From JAGNXB01 sp964471595 (lineage in GTDB: Bacteria > Bacteroidota > Bacteroidia > Chitinophagales > Saprospiraceae): DNA of 64,000 nucleotides. Of the stretch, positions 17,450-26,398 are shown in pieces. The notes beneath the pieces were generated by a model, which was given only the letters and a program-made list of their open reading frames with translations, was not told the DNA's origin and made no database searches. Every line of letters starts with the position of its first letter. Position 1 is the first letter of the stretch. Location: positions 1 through 64,000 of the forward strand of contig CAYYGN010000011.1 of assembly GCA_964471595.1 (NCBI GenBank), given 5' to 3'. The position numbers and the translations under genes were made by a program.

Positions 17450-18901
17450 TCAATTGGCCCTCCAGAAAAATGGCGTGAACAGGACCAGCACCGTAAACAA
17501 TTCCAGACGACCCAACAACATCATGAACCCGAGGATCCATTTTCCCGCATCGGAAACGCCGGAAAAATTATCCATAGGACCAAGGTTGCCGATGCCGGGT
17601 CCGATATTTCCCAGACAGGTCGCAACGGCCCCGCCGGCAGAAACCAGATCCACCCCGGTAGCCGTCAGAGCCAGGGTGCCCAAGCCGAACGTGGCCATAT
17701 AAACGAGAAGAAAGACCATGATATGCGTGAGAATACGCGGAGCGACCACCTGACCGTCCACTTTGATGCGGACCATGCCCCGGGGGTGTATGATGCGTTT
17801 GAATTCCAGCCAGGAATTCTTCAGGAAGACCATATGACGGACGATCTTGATTCCGCCCGCCGTTGAACCGGCACTCGCACCGGAAAACATCAACAGAAAG
17901 AAGATGAAAGTGAGGGCGCTGCCCCAGGCCGTGTAATCGGCGGTAACAAATCCCGTAGTGGTAATGATGGAAATGACCTGGAAGAGGATGTCCCGAAAGG
18001 CTTGTTCGGAAAAATGACGCTGGTAAAGGGGAAAAAGGGTGATCGCCAAAAGGACCAACAGGGCGGTGCCCAGGAGATAAGAACGGAATTCGGAACTGGC
18101 CCAGGCGCGACGCCACCGGCCCGTGATAAAAAAATAAAGGATGGTAAAGTTGGTACCCGCCAGAAACATGAACAAGACGATCGTGTACTGGATCCCGGCG
18201 TGGTCCCAATAAGCGATACTGGCATTGCGGGTCGAAAATCCTCCTGTAGCCATGGTGGTCATGGCATGATTGATCGCGTCAAAACCACTCATGCCCTGCC
18301 AATGAAGGAGGGCAAAAGCGGCAAAAGTGAGGCCCACATACAGATACCACAATCTTTTGGCCGTTTCCTGGATCCGCGGATGGATTTTGTCGCTGGTAGG
18401 TCCGGGAGCTTCGGCCACGAAAAGCTCGATACCGCCGATGCCCAGGAGCGGCAGGATGGCTACCGATAGAACGATGATGCCCATCCCGCCAATCCATTGG
18501 GTGAAGCTGCGCCAGAAGAGCAGACTTGGCGCTACTTTTTCCACGTCGGCGATCACACTGGCACCGGTGGTCGAAAACCCCGACATGGACTCAAAAAAGG
18601 CATCGGCCACATGCTGGAGGCTGCCGCTGAAAAGGTAGGGCAGCATGGAAAACAGTGATATTCCGATCCATCCCATGGTGACGACCAGGTAGCCGGTCCT
18701 CTTGTTGATCTGGAGGTTGTTGCGGCGGCGAAGCCTGAAAAGCAGATAACCGGCGGCGACGGTCACCCCACTGCTGAGCAACAGGGCAATGTGTTGGGCA
18801 TCGCGGTAATACAGGGAAACCGGCAGGCAGATCAGCATGCCTGCGCCCAGGATGATCAGAAGGATTCCCAATACGTGACCCGCTTCCCGGAACAGGATCA
18901 T
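17450..18901 (-). CDS. trkH: TrkH-type potassium uptake membrane subunit
   Basis: A 483-residue membrane protein of the TrkH/KtrB family, the K+-translocating subunit. It carries the four pore-loop repeats; the first, ESMSGFSTTGAS, is clearest, followed by AMTTMATGGFST, ISIITTTGFVT and the last one around TCLGNIGPGIG. About ten hydrophobic segments are visible. The start codon overlaps the trkA stop by one base (TGATG), so the two are translated together. The length is normal. Confidence 0.93.
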   Translation of the reverse strand: MILFREAGHVLGILLIILGAGMLICLPVSLYYRDAQHIALLLSSGVTVAAGYLLFRLRRRNNLQINKRTGYLVVTMGWIGISLFSMLPYLFSGSLQHVADAFFESMSGFSTTGASVIADVEKVAPSLLFWRSFTQWIGGMGIIVLSVAILPLLGIGGIELFVAEAPGPTSDKIHPRIQETAKRLWYLYVGLTFAAFALLHWQGMSGFDAINHAMTTMATGGFSTRNASIAYWDHAGIQYTIVLFMFLAGTNFTILYFFITGRWRRAWASSEFRSYLLGTALLVLLAITLFPLYQRHFSEQAFRDILFQVISIITTTGFVTADYTAWGSALTFIFFLLMFSGASAGSTAGGIKIVRHMVFLKNSWLEFKRIIHPRGMVRIKVDGQVVAPRILTHIMVFLLVYMATFGLGTLALTATGVDLVSAGGAVATCLGNIGPGIGNLGPMDNFSGVSDAGKWILGFMMLLGRLELFTVLVLFTPFFWRAN

Positions 18902-20241
18902 CAGCGAAACATTTTTTCTACGGCCTGAATCGCCTCCGGCAGCGCAAAGACAATGACTTTGTCATCCAGTTGCAATTGGAAATTGCCGTCCGGGATCATG
19001 CTCTCATCGCGGCGGATTACGCCTCCGATCAGGGCGTGTTCCGGGAAATGCAATTCCCTCAGCGGCACCCTCGTCAGCCGGTTGGATTTTTGCACCACAA
19101 ATTCGATGATCTCCGCATCCACGCCGTGCAGACTGGTGATGGCTTCGATCTTGCCTTTGCGGACATACCGGAAGATATTGTTGGCCGCGATCAGCTTTTT
19201 GTTGATGATGGTGTCCACGCCGATGTTCTGGCTGATATGGGTATAATCGGCATTTTCCACCAGGGCAATGGTTTTGGCAATGCCGTACTCCTTGGCCATC
19301 AGGCTGGTGATGATATTGGTTTCCGAGTTGGGGGTGACGGCAATGAATACATCCATCTGTTCAAGACCCTCCTCCCGAAGCAGTTCGATATTGCCGGGAT
19401 CGCCTTTGACCACCAGGGTTTTTTTGAGGGTTTCGACGAGGTCTTTGCAGATGTTTTTGTTGTCCTCGACGATGGTGACGTGATAATCCTTTTCAAGCAA
19501 TTCGGCAGTGCGGATCCCCACATCGGTGCCGCCCAGGATCATGATCCGTCGGGCGGGCTGGATCTCTTTGCCGAACAGGGAAAGGACCTCTTTGATCTGA
19601 TGCCGGCTGGTGATAAAATAGAGGTGGTCATTGCGCAGAAGGACGGTGCCACCCCGCGGGATGATGGTTTGGTGCCCGCGTAGAATGGCGATGGGCTTGA
19701 ACCGGATACCGGGGTGATGGGCGGTGATTTCGTCAATCGTCCGGTTGACGGCGGGAGAATGGTGTTCCAGGGTGATGCCGAAAAGGGAAATCTTGCCTTC
19801 TTCGAATTCGAAATGATCGGTCAGGGAGCGTTGTTTGACCAGGCGCTCGATTTCCTGGGCAGCAAGCGCCCGCGGTGAAATCAGGCTGTCAATGCCCAAC
19901 TCATTGAAGAGCTCCCTGTTGGCAACATCGAGATATTCTATATTGGACACACGGGCAATGGTCTGCCGGGCGCCCATTTTCTTGGCGAGGATCGCCGTCA
20001 CCAGGTTGGTTTTTTCTGAGGTGGTGACGGCCAGAAAAAGATCTGCATCTTCGGCTCCTGCCTCCTTCAACACACCCACCGAACCCGAATCGCCCCGAAT
20101 GACCTGCACATCAAGATGGGACTGGGCGTATTCCAGTACTTCCGCATTGATGTCGATCAAGACGATGTTCTTCTGTTCAAAGGAGAGCAGCTTGGCCAGA
20201 TGGAAGCCGATATCGCCTGCTCCCGCGATCACTATTTTCAT
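18901..20241 (-). CDS. trkA: TrkA potassium uptake regulatory subunit (two RCK domains)
   Basis: A 446-residue cytoplasmic protein with two complete RCK units. Each has a Rossmann NAD-binding fold (MKIVIAGAGDIGFHLAK at the start; RIMILGGTDVGIRTAELL near residue 230) followed by a RCK_C domain. It gates TrkH in response to nucleotides. The frame extends 16 codons upstream of the ATG at 20241, but the glycine motif favours this start, which is preceded by TACCTCCG. It is the first gene of a trkA-trkH pair. Confidence 0.93.
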   Translation of the reverse strand: MKIVIAGAGDIGFHLAKLLSFEQKNIVLIDINAEVLEYAQSHLDVQVIRGDSGSVGVLKEAGAEDADLFLAVTTSEKTNLVTAILAKKMGARQTIARVSNIEYLDVANRELFNELGIDSLISPRALAAQEIERLVKQRSLTDHFEFEEGKISLFGITLEHHSPAVNRTIDEITAHHPGIRFKPIAILRGHQTIIPRGGTVLLRNDHLYFITSRHQIKEVLSLFGKEIQPARRIMILGGTDVGIRTAELLEKDYHVTIVEDNKNICKDLVETLKKTLVVKGDPGNIELLREEGLEQMDVFIAVTPNSETNIITSLMAKEYGIAKTIALVENADYTHISQNIGVDTIINKKLIAANNIFRYVRKGKIEAITSLHGVDAEIIEFVVQKSNRLTRVPLRELHFPEHALIGGVIRRDESMIPDGNFQLQLDDKVIVFALPEAIQAVEKMFR

Positions 20242-20301
20242 GCCGGAGGTAGAATCCCGGTGCAAATATCCGCTTTCTGAGATATCCACGCCAGAAAAGC
20301 A

Positions 20302-20811
20302 TCATGCCACGACATGCAGGCCCGGTATGACGGTATTCAGACCCGGTACAGGGTGCATGACCCCGAAGGCAAGGGGAGGATGCTCCGGCCACGAAGGGTA
20401 GCCGGCCAGGATAAGCCATGACTGAATCCGACGACCCGCCACAGCCTCCCGAACATCCATCCAGAAAGACCATTCCTTTTCCCAGCGGCGCAAAATCGGG
20501 AATCGCCGGGACCACTGGCAAAATACGCGGAACATCCAATGCCTTTCCAGCGTGCGGTACACAATGCCGGTCATGCGCAAGGTATCCTGCATTTTCTCCT
20601 CCATGCCGGCGATCAGCGTGGATGGATCCGGGAGAACAGGTGCCATACCCGGGCGATGGGGCGTATAATTTTTCAACTCGATGAAGTACACCATTCCATC
20701 CCGGATGGCCAGAAAATCAACGCCACGCAATCCGTGACCGGTCATGTATCGAAACCATGGCGTGCGGTCAAACCGGACGACCCTCCATGGATCGTCAAAA
20801 CAGATTTTCAT
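20302..20811 (-). CDS. Orphan protein with PD-(D/E)XK nuclease-like motif
   Basis: A 169-residue cytoplasmic protein. Residues about 31-49 read GVDFLAIRDGMVYFIELKN, which fits the PD-(D/E)XK core: an Asp at the end of one strand, then the E-x-K pair (ELK) on the next strand. The rest is rich in Trp and Arg (RFPILRRWEKEWSFWMDVRE). An ATG at 20838 would give 178 residues; the ATG at 20811 was preferred because it starts closer to the fold, but this is not certain. There is no methyltransferase or other defence gene nearby. Function unknown; a role in DNA or RNA processing is inference. Confidence 0.6.
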   Translation of the reverse strand: MKICFDDPWRVVRFDRTPWFRYMTGHGLRGVDFLAIRDGMVYFIELKNYTPHRPGMAPVLPDPSTLIAGMEEKMQDTLRMTGIVYRTLERHWMFRVFCQWSRRFPILRRWEKEWSFWMDVREAVAGRRIQSWLILAGYPSWPEHPPLAFGVMHPVPGLNTVIPGLHVVA

Positions 20812-20867
20812 TCTGCTTTCGGAATGACAGACGGACATCAGCGCTTGGGCATTCGTAAGCAGGCAGG

Positions 20868-21365
20868 CTATCGGACAAGGACGGCGTCCTCCAGGATGAA
20901 ATGGAGGTGATTCCAGTCATCCTTGTTGAGTCTCAGCTTGCCGCGAAAGGTATAGAGATGGTCGTTTTTGAAGAAAGGCCTTTTGCCTTTGAGCCGGATT
21001 TCCGCAATACTCTCCACGCCCGCCTTGCCACAGAAAAAACAGTTGGCAAAGGAATACCGACTCAGGATGATCCATTCAAACCCGGGCGCCTCCGTGGCCG
21101 GAATGACATATCCGGTCAGCGAAATCTCTTTGCCATCCCAGGCTTTGATCGCAGGTCCGAACTCCGGTACCGGGAGAATGTCCCTGAATTCACGCACGTA
21201 GGTATCGCTGAACCTGACTTTGGCAAACACCTCCCACATGTTGGGAGACTGGGCATTCGCCGGGCTACCTCCACTCAAAAGCAGGATCAATGCCCATGCA
21301 GCTTTCAGGGCCCCGTCATTCCACTTCAATGCGCCGTATTTCACTTCCCAGAAACGTAGACCCAA
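20868..21365 (-). CDS. Exported protein with CxxC motif, DUF3299-like
   Basis: About 165 residues from a TTG start. An alternative GTG at 21344 and a TTG at 21329 are also possible; no ATG precedes the signal peptide. The hydrophobic segment LILLLSGGSPANA is followed by a beta-rich domain with LTGYVIP, EWIILSRYSFANCFFCGKAG and LRLNKDDWNHLHFIL. The layout (GYViP then a metal-like cysteine/histidine segment) resembles the DUF3299 family, but the CFFCG motif differs from the usual proline-rich one. It is probably periplasmic. It is divergent from nrdJ. Confidence 0.6.
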   Translation of the reverse strand: MGLRFWEVKYGALKWNDGALKAAWALILLLSGGSPANAQSPNMWEVFAKVRFSDTYVREFRDILPVPEFGPAIKAWDGKEISLTGYVIPATEAPGFEWIILSRYSFANCFFCGKAGVESIAEIRLKGKRPFFKNDHLYTFRGKLRLNKDDWNHLHFILEDAVLVR

Positions 21366-21541
21366 GTCGCTGTAGTATCCCTCCTGCTGCCCGAAGTCAG
21401 ACCACCATTTCGTCCCACGGGATGGTAGACGATGGACGTCAAACGCGCATTGTCAGCGCAGGGTACCTGCGCCGGATTTTTTTCCACACCCTGTGCATAA
21501 ATATATCAGGATGACTCCCGAAGCGGGAGGCCCAATCCACT

Positions 21542-21549
21542 TACCTTCA
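21542..21549 (+). promoter_or_regulatory. Possible -7 element TACCTTCA before nrdJ
   Basis: TACCTTCA, similar to TAnnTTTG, lies 16 nt before the ATG at 21566. A small 6-bp hairpin (CTCCCG-AAG-CGGGAG) lies about 15 nt further upstream. Confidence 0.4.
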
Positions 21550-21565
21550 CAGTCCATTCGGACAT

Positions 21566-24130
21566 ATGCAAAATACATTTAATATGCCAGTAGAGATCGA
21601 AACACCAGCCACTTTCACCTATCAGGAGGCACTGGCCGCAACCGTCGCTTATTTCGGCGGGGATGAGCTCGCCGCGCAGGTCTGGCTCAACAAATACGCG
21701 CTCAAGGATTCATACGGCCATCTCTATGAGCGCACGCCGGATGACATGCATCGACGTATTGCTGCGGAACTGGCCCGCATTGAACTGCGCTATCCCGGAC
21801 CCATGCCGGTGGAAAGGATCTACGGACTGCTGAAGGATTTCCGCTATGTCATCCCTCAGGGCAGCCCGATGGCCGGCATCGGGAACCCCTACCAGATATC
21901 CTCGCTCAGCAACTGTTTTGTCATCGGCAATGAGGATGATTCCTACGGAGGCATTTTCAGAACAGATGAAGAGCAGGTTCAGCTCATGAAACGCCGTGGC
22001 GGGGTCGGCCACGATCTTTCCCACCTGAGGCCACTCGGTAGCCCGGTGAAAAATGCCGCCCTCACCTCCACCGGCGTTGTGGGATTCATGGAAAGGTATT
22101 CCCATTCCACGCGGGAGGTGGCCCAGGATGGACGCCGGGGCGCCTTGATGCTGACCATTTCAGTCCGCCACCCGGATGCCGAAAAATTCATCGATGCCAA
22201 AATGGAAGCCGGCAAAGTCACGGGTGCCAATGTCTCCGTACGCATCGACGACGAATTCATGAAGGCGGCCATGGCCGGACAACCCTATGTCCAGCAGTTC
22301 CCGGTGGACAGCCCGGACCCTGTCGTCCGCAAGGAAGTGGATGCCGCTACTTTGTGGAGCAAGATCATCCACAATGCCTGGAAGTCGGCCGAACCCGGCA
22401 TTCTTTTCTGGGATACCATCCTGAAGGAGTCTGTGCCCGATTGTTATGCCGACCTCGGATACCGGACCATATCCACCAACCCCTGTGGAGAAATCCCGCT
22501 CTGTCCGTATGACAGTTGCCGTCTGGTGGCCATCAATCTATACAGCTATGTGGACCGGCCGTTCACGCCACAGGCAAGGTTTGACTTCGATCTGTTTCGG
22601 GAACACGTTGCCCAGGCGATGCGGATCATGGATGACATTATTGATCTGGAGATAGAGAAGATCGATCGCATCCTGGAGAAGATCGAGCTGGATCCTGAGG
22701 GACAGGATGTCAAAATGGTGGAACGCAAACTGTGGCAGAAGATCCGGAAAACGTGTGTGGAGGGTCGACGGACCGGTCTCGGCATCACGGCTGAGGGCGA
22801 TATGCTGGCCGCCCTCGGGTATCGTTATGGCACGGAAGAAGCCACGCGTTTCAGCGAGGAAGTACATCGTACTCTGGCTGTGACGGCCTACCGCTCCAGC
22901 GTGGATATGGCCAGAGAACGCGGACCCTTCGCGATTTACGATACGGCAAGGGAGGAAGGCAATCCGTTCATCACGCGCCTTCGCGAGGCCGACCCCGGGC
23001 TTTACCGGGAAATGACGCGTTACGGTCGCCGCAATATTGCCCTGCTGACGGTCGCTCCTACCGGTACCACCAGCCTTATGTCGCAAACGACCTCCGGGAT
23101 TGAACCGGCCTTCCAGATCCACTACAAGCGCCGTCGCAAGATCAATCCCAATGACCTGACAAGGAAAACCTCCTTTGTCGATGAAGTTGGCGACCACTGG
23201 GAGGAATACATCGTCTTTCATCACAAGTTTCTCACCTGGCTGGAAGCCAACGGCTACCAGCCAGAAGAGGCGATGCGCCTTCCCGAAGAAGAGCTTGAGG
23301 CCCTGATCAGGAAATCACCGTACAACAAGGCTACCGCCAACGATGTGGACTGGGTAAGCAAGGTGCACATGCAGGGTGTTATCCAGCGGTGGGTGGATCA
23401 CTCCATCAGTGTGACGGTCAACATCCCCGAAGAGACCAGCGAAGAGCTGGTGCGCAAAATATATGAAACGGCCTGGCAAAGCGGGTGCAAGGGTTGCACC
23501 ATTTACCGGGAGGGATCACGGTCAGGTGTCCTGGTCAGCCATTCTTCCAAAGAATCGGCGACGCATGCAGGCTTTCCCGAAACCCTTCCGCCGCGACGTC
23601 CCGACCAATTGGAAGCGCGCATCATTCGCTTTCAAAACAACTCGGAGCCCTGGATTGCCGTCATCGGCTTGTACGAGGGTCGTCCGTTCGAGATTTTCAC
23701 GGGACGTGCTGATGACACTTTCCTTCTGCCTGCCTATGTCAGTTCCGGGTGCGTCATCAAGGTCAGGGACGAGAATGGCGACAAGCGCTATGATTTCCGG
23801 TACAAGGACCGCGACGGATACAATGTGACCATTGAGGGCTTGTCCCGCTCATTCAACAAGGAATACTGGAATTATGCCAAGCTGATATCCGGGGTGCTGC
23901 GTCACGGTATGCCGATTGCCTATGCCGTTGATCTAATCGAGAGCCTCAATGTGCCTGAGGATTATATCAACACCTGGAAAAACGGTGTCGCCCGGGCACT
24001 CAAGCAGTTCATCCCGGATGGCACGGCACCTTCGCACCGGAGTTGTGATCATTGTGGCGACCCGGATGGTTTGGTTTACAAGGAAGGGTGTCTGACCTGC
24101 AAAAGCTGCGGTTTCTCCGAGTGTGGATAA
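21566..24130 (+). CDS. nrdJ: Adenosylcobalamin-dependent ribonucleotide reductase (class II)
   Basis: An 854-residue class II enzyme that makes deoxyribonucleotides with vitamin B12 and needs no oxygen. The core shows ISSLSNCFVIGN with the first active cysteine, TNPCGEIPL with the radical-site cysteine, APTGTTSLMSQTTSGIEPAF, and the catalytic C-terminal region GCKGCTIYREGSRSGVL. The C-terminus carries a zinc ribbon (CDHCGDPDG...CLTCKSCGF). The length is normal for the NrdJ with C-terminal ribbon. A second ATG at 21584 is possible. No class I genes are seen in this window. The gene is expressed alone. Confidence 0.95.
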   Translation: MQNTFNMPVEIETPATFTYQEALAATVAYFGGDELAAQVWLNKYALKDSYGHLYERTPDDMHRRIAAELARIELRYPGPMPVERIYGLLKDFRYVIPQGSPMAGIGNPYQISSLSNCFVIGNEDDSYGGIFRTDEEQVQLMKRRGGVGHDLSHLRPLGSPVKNAALTSTGVVGFMERYSHSTREVAQDGRRGALMLTISVRHPDAEKFIDAKMEAGKVTGANVSVRIDDEFMKAAMAGQPYVQQFPVDSPDPVVRKEVDAATLWSKIIHNAWKSAEPGILFWDTILKESVPDCYADLGYRTISTNPCGEIPLCPYDSCRLVAINLYSYVDRPFTPQARFDFDLFREHVAQAMRIMDDIIDLEIEKIDRILEKIELDPEGQDVKMVERKLWQKIRKTCVEGRRTGLGITAEGDMLAALGYRYGTEEATRFSEEVHRTLAVTAYRSSVDMARERGPFAIYDTAREEGNPFITRLREADPGLYREMTRYGRRNIALLTVAPTGTTSLMSQTTSGIEPAFQIHYKRRRKINPNDLTRKTSFVDEVGDHWEEYIVFHHKFLTWLEANGYQPEEAMRLPEEELEALIRKSPYNKATANDVDWVSKVHMQGVIQRWVDHSISVTVNIPEETSEELVRKIYETAWQSGCKGCTIYREGSRSGVLVSHSSKESATHAGFPETLPPRRPDQLEARIIRFQNNSEPWIAVIGLYEGRPFEIFTGRADDTFLLPAYVSSGCVIKVRDENGDKRYDFRYKDRDGYNVTIEGLSRSFNKEYWNYAKLISGVLRHGMPIAYAVDLIESLNVPEDYINTWKNGVARALKQFIPDGTAPSHRSCDHCGDPDGLVYKEGCLTCKSCGFSECG

Positions 24131-24175
24131 CCCGGTTCGGGGGGGGGCACCCGTCCTCACCGGTTGACCTCTGCT

Positions 24176-24982
24176 TCAGTTCCAGAGCCCGAAGTGCTCC
24201 AGGTGCAGCTCCTGGCCGTAGAACAACCGGGTGGTTTTTTCGAAGGAGGGGGTGAAATCCGACACGTAGAAACGGTGGGGCGGTCGCGGGTCCTGGCGTA
24301 AGAGACCGGTGTCGGTCAGTCGTTTTCGCACGGCGATCGCCACGACATCCGTGCTGTCATAAATGGCAGTGGTTCCCTGGTACCAGGCTTCGATCTCGGG
24401 GCGGATAAGCGGATAATGGGTGCAGGCCAACAAAAGGGCTTCGATGCCATTCAGGGAAGGATCCCCCAGGTAAGTGTCCAGGACGGAACGGCTGATGGCA
24501 TCATGGACGAATCCCTCTTCGATCATGGGCGCCAGGAGCGGAGTGGCCAGGGAGCATACCTGGATACCGGGCACCCGGTCACGCAAACGGGCACTGTATA
24601 TGCCCGAATTGATGGTAGTTCGGGTGGCGATGACACCAACTCGTCGATGACCGGATTCGGCGACCTTGTCGACGAGCGGATCCACCACATTGACAAACAA
24701 GGCGCGGTGTTCAAAAAAATCCAGCAGGATGTCATAGGCGGCTGAAGACGCGCTGTTGCAGGCCACCACGATCATCTTGCAGTCTTGTTCCAAAAGGAAT
24801 TTGGCGATCCGGAGGCTGTAATAGCGGATGGCGTCGGCCGATTTGTCCCCATAGGGCATATGGGCCGTATCACCGAAATAGATGATTTGTTCCTCCGGCA
24901 ACAAACGCACAACGGCATTGGCGACTGTCAGGCCTCCGATGCCGCTGTCAAAAATGCCGATAGGTCGGTTGGCGGGATGCAC
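24176..24982 (-). CDS. murI: Glutamate racemase
   Basis: A 268-residue enzyme that makes D-glutamate for peptidoglycan. It has IGIFDSGIGGLTVANA at the N-terminus, the first catalytic cysteine in VVACNSAS (about residue 76) and the second in LLACTHYPLI (about residue 187). The length is normal. The start codon is GTG (24980-24982); no ATG is available. It follows the second ompH gene after only 3 nt, so the order ompH-ompH-murI forms an operon, as in many Bacteroidota. Confidence 0.95.
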   Translation of the reverse strand: MHPANRPIGIFDSGIGGLTVANAVVRLLPEEQIIYFGDTAHMPYGDKSADAIRYYSLRIAKFLLEQDCKMIVVACNSASSAAYDILLDFFEHRALFVNVVDPLVDKVAESGHRRVGVIATRTTINSGIYSARLRDRVPGIQVCSLATPLLAPMIEEGFVHDAISRSVLDTYLGDPSLNGIEALLLACTHYPLIRPEIEAWYQGTTAIYDSTDVVAIAVRKRLTDTGLLRQDPRPPHRFYVSDFTPSFEKTTRLFYGQELHLEHFGLWN

Positions 24983-24985
24983 CGG

Positions 24986-25513
24986 TCACTCGGCTTCCGG
25001 TTCCGGCTTGATGCCCATTTTGTCCATCACTTTCTGGGTGATGTCGAGCTTGGGGTCTGCATACAGGAGGATTCCGTTGCCGGGACTGGCGTCAAAGACA
25101 TAGACAAAGCCTTCCGCTTTGGCAATGGTATCAATGGCTTCCTGAAGTTTCTGGATAATGGGGGACACCAGGATTTCCTGTTTTTCGGCCACTTTTTGCC
25201 GCATTTCCTGCTCGAGATTGTTGATGTTCTGTTCCTCGGCCTGGAGTTTGGCGATTTCCTCTTCCTGCGCCTTGGGGGCCACTTCACCGGCTTGTATTCT
25301 CTGCTGCAGCGCCATGCCTTTTTTCTGGTATTCCTCTACCATTGTCTTGAGGCGGCTTTCATATTGTTTCTGAAAGACTTCGAGTTGGCTGTTGGCTTCT
25401 TTGACTTCAGGGAGAAGCGCCATGACCTGGGCGGAATTGAGGTAGCCGACTTGCTGCGCTTGGGCAGGGATAAATGCGGAGACCAGGGTCAACAGGATCC
25501 AGAAATACTTCAT
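24986..25513 (-). CDS. OmpH/Skp family periplasmic chaperone (copy 2)
   Basis: A 175-residue protein with a signal peptide (MKYFWILLTLVSAFIPAQA) and a long charged coiled-coil region from about residue 45 to 125, then the small beta core ending in YVFDASPGNGILLYADPKLDIT, which is typical of OmpH. Skp proteins hold unfolded outer-membrane proteins for assembly. The frame is open 25 codons further upstream; the signal peptide fixes the start at 25513. Copy 1 lies 71 nt upstream in the same direction. Confidence 0.88.
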   Translation of the reverse strand: MKYFWILLTLVSAFIPAQAQQVGYLNSAQVMALLPEVKEANSQLEVFQKQYESRLKTMVEEYQKKGMALQQRIQAGEVAPKAQEEEIAKLQAEEQNINNLEQEMRQKVAEKQEILVSPIIQKLQEAIDTIAKAEGFVYVFDASPGNGILLYADPKLDITQKVMDKMGIKPEPEAE

Positions 25514-25584
25514 GCGGATAATAGAGATATCAGGTTTGGAAAAAGAGGGCGAAACGAGACTTCCGTCAGCGACAGGGCGCATGT

Positions 25585-26109
25585 TCAACGTTTGAGACGT
25601 TGCAACAGGTCCTCGGTTTTGTCAAATTTAGGATTGGCAAAGATGATTCCCGAGCTGCTGCTTTTGTCAAAGATAAAGTCATAACCCCTTTCATTGGCAT
25701 AAGCTTCGACAATGCTGTACACGCGGTCCTGGATGGGTCTGACAAGATCCTGGCGTTTTTTAAAGAGTTCTCCCTCCGGCCCGAACTTGGCTTTTTGCAT
25801 CTCCCGGATTTCCTTCTCTTTGGTCAGGATTTCTTCTTCGCGTTGTTGCCGCATTTCTTCACTCATCAATACCTGCTCGGCCTGGTACTTGTTGTACATC
25901 CCTTTGACTTTGTCAAACTCCTGTTCGATCTCCTGACGCCAGCGGGCGGCCAGTTTGTCAAGGTCGTCCTGGGCCGTTTTATATTCATCCAGGCTTTCGA
26001 GAATCAGATTGATGTCCACGCAGGCTACCTGTTGGGCCTGCAACGTGGTTTGGGTCGCGAGCAGGAAGACCACCAGGGCTGTGAGAAAGGTGAATGGTTT
26101 GATATTCAC
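25585..26109 (-). CDS. OmpH/Skp family periplasmic chaperone (copy 1)
   Basis: A 174-residue protein that starts with GTG at 26109 and a signal peptide (NIKPFTFLTALVVFLLAT..., ending LQA). It is followed by the same coiled coil and a C-terminal GYDFIFDKSSSSGIIFANPKFD. It is paralogous to the next gene but divergent in sequence, as is common for the two ompH genes found beside bamA in Bacteroidota; bamA itself is not in this window. A consensus TATTTTTG element at 26156-26163 (minus strand) lies 46 nt upstream of the start. Confidence 0.87.
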   Translation of the reverse strand: MNIKPFTFLTALVVFLLATQTTLQAQQVACVDINLILESLDEYKTAQDDLDKLAARWRQEIEQEFDKVKGMYNKYQAEQVLMSEEMRQQREEEILTKEKEIREMQKAKFGPEGELFKKRQDLVRPIQDRVYSIVEAYANERGYDFIFDKSSSSGIIFANPKFDKTEDLLQRLKR

Positions 26110-26155
26110 TTCATTTGGATTAAGTGGGCAATAATGTCGTCCATTTACTAAGGGG

Positions 26156-26163
26156 CAAAAATA
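26156..26163 (-). promoter_or_regulatory. -7 promoter element TATTTTTG of the ompH-ompH-murI operon
   Basis: A consensus match on the minus strand, 46 nt before the GTG start of the first ompH gene. No clear -33 TTG. Confidence 0.45.
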
Positions 26164-26370
26164 GGATTTTGTTGCATGGCACCCCGCGACTTCGGGAGAA
26201 ATGATGCCGGGCGATGATTTGTGATGATCACAAATGGCAGACAATCAGGTATATATGTTCATGAATAGCCGGTTGGACCGCTGTTTTTAACGACATATTA
26301 ACGGCGGTGTAGAAAATGGTCTGGATTTTGTCCCAAGACATACGGATGGAATTTTACCCGGAGTTCCCTC

Positions 26371-26378
26371 TACCTTCA
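26371..26378 (+). promoter_or_regulatory. Possible -7 element TACCTTCA
   Basis: Lies 20 nt before the ATG at 26399 and differs from TAnnTTTG at two positions. Confidence 0.35.
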
Positions 26379-26398
26379 CTTTCAACAAACGGCTTCGG

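Noticed and set aside
21366..21565. Cobalamin riboswitch upstream of the B12-dependent reductase
   Set aside because: A GAAGTCAGACCACC segment resembles the 3' part of the B12 box, but the other conserved elements of the riboswitch are not found in the 200-nt gap.
24137..24147. G9 homopolymer between nrdJ and murI as a possible phase-variable site
   Set aside because: It lies between the 3' ends of convergent genes and would not affect a start codon or frame.
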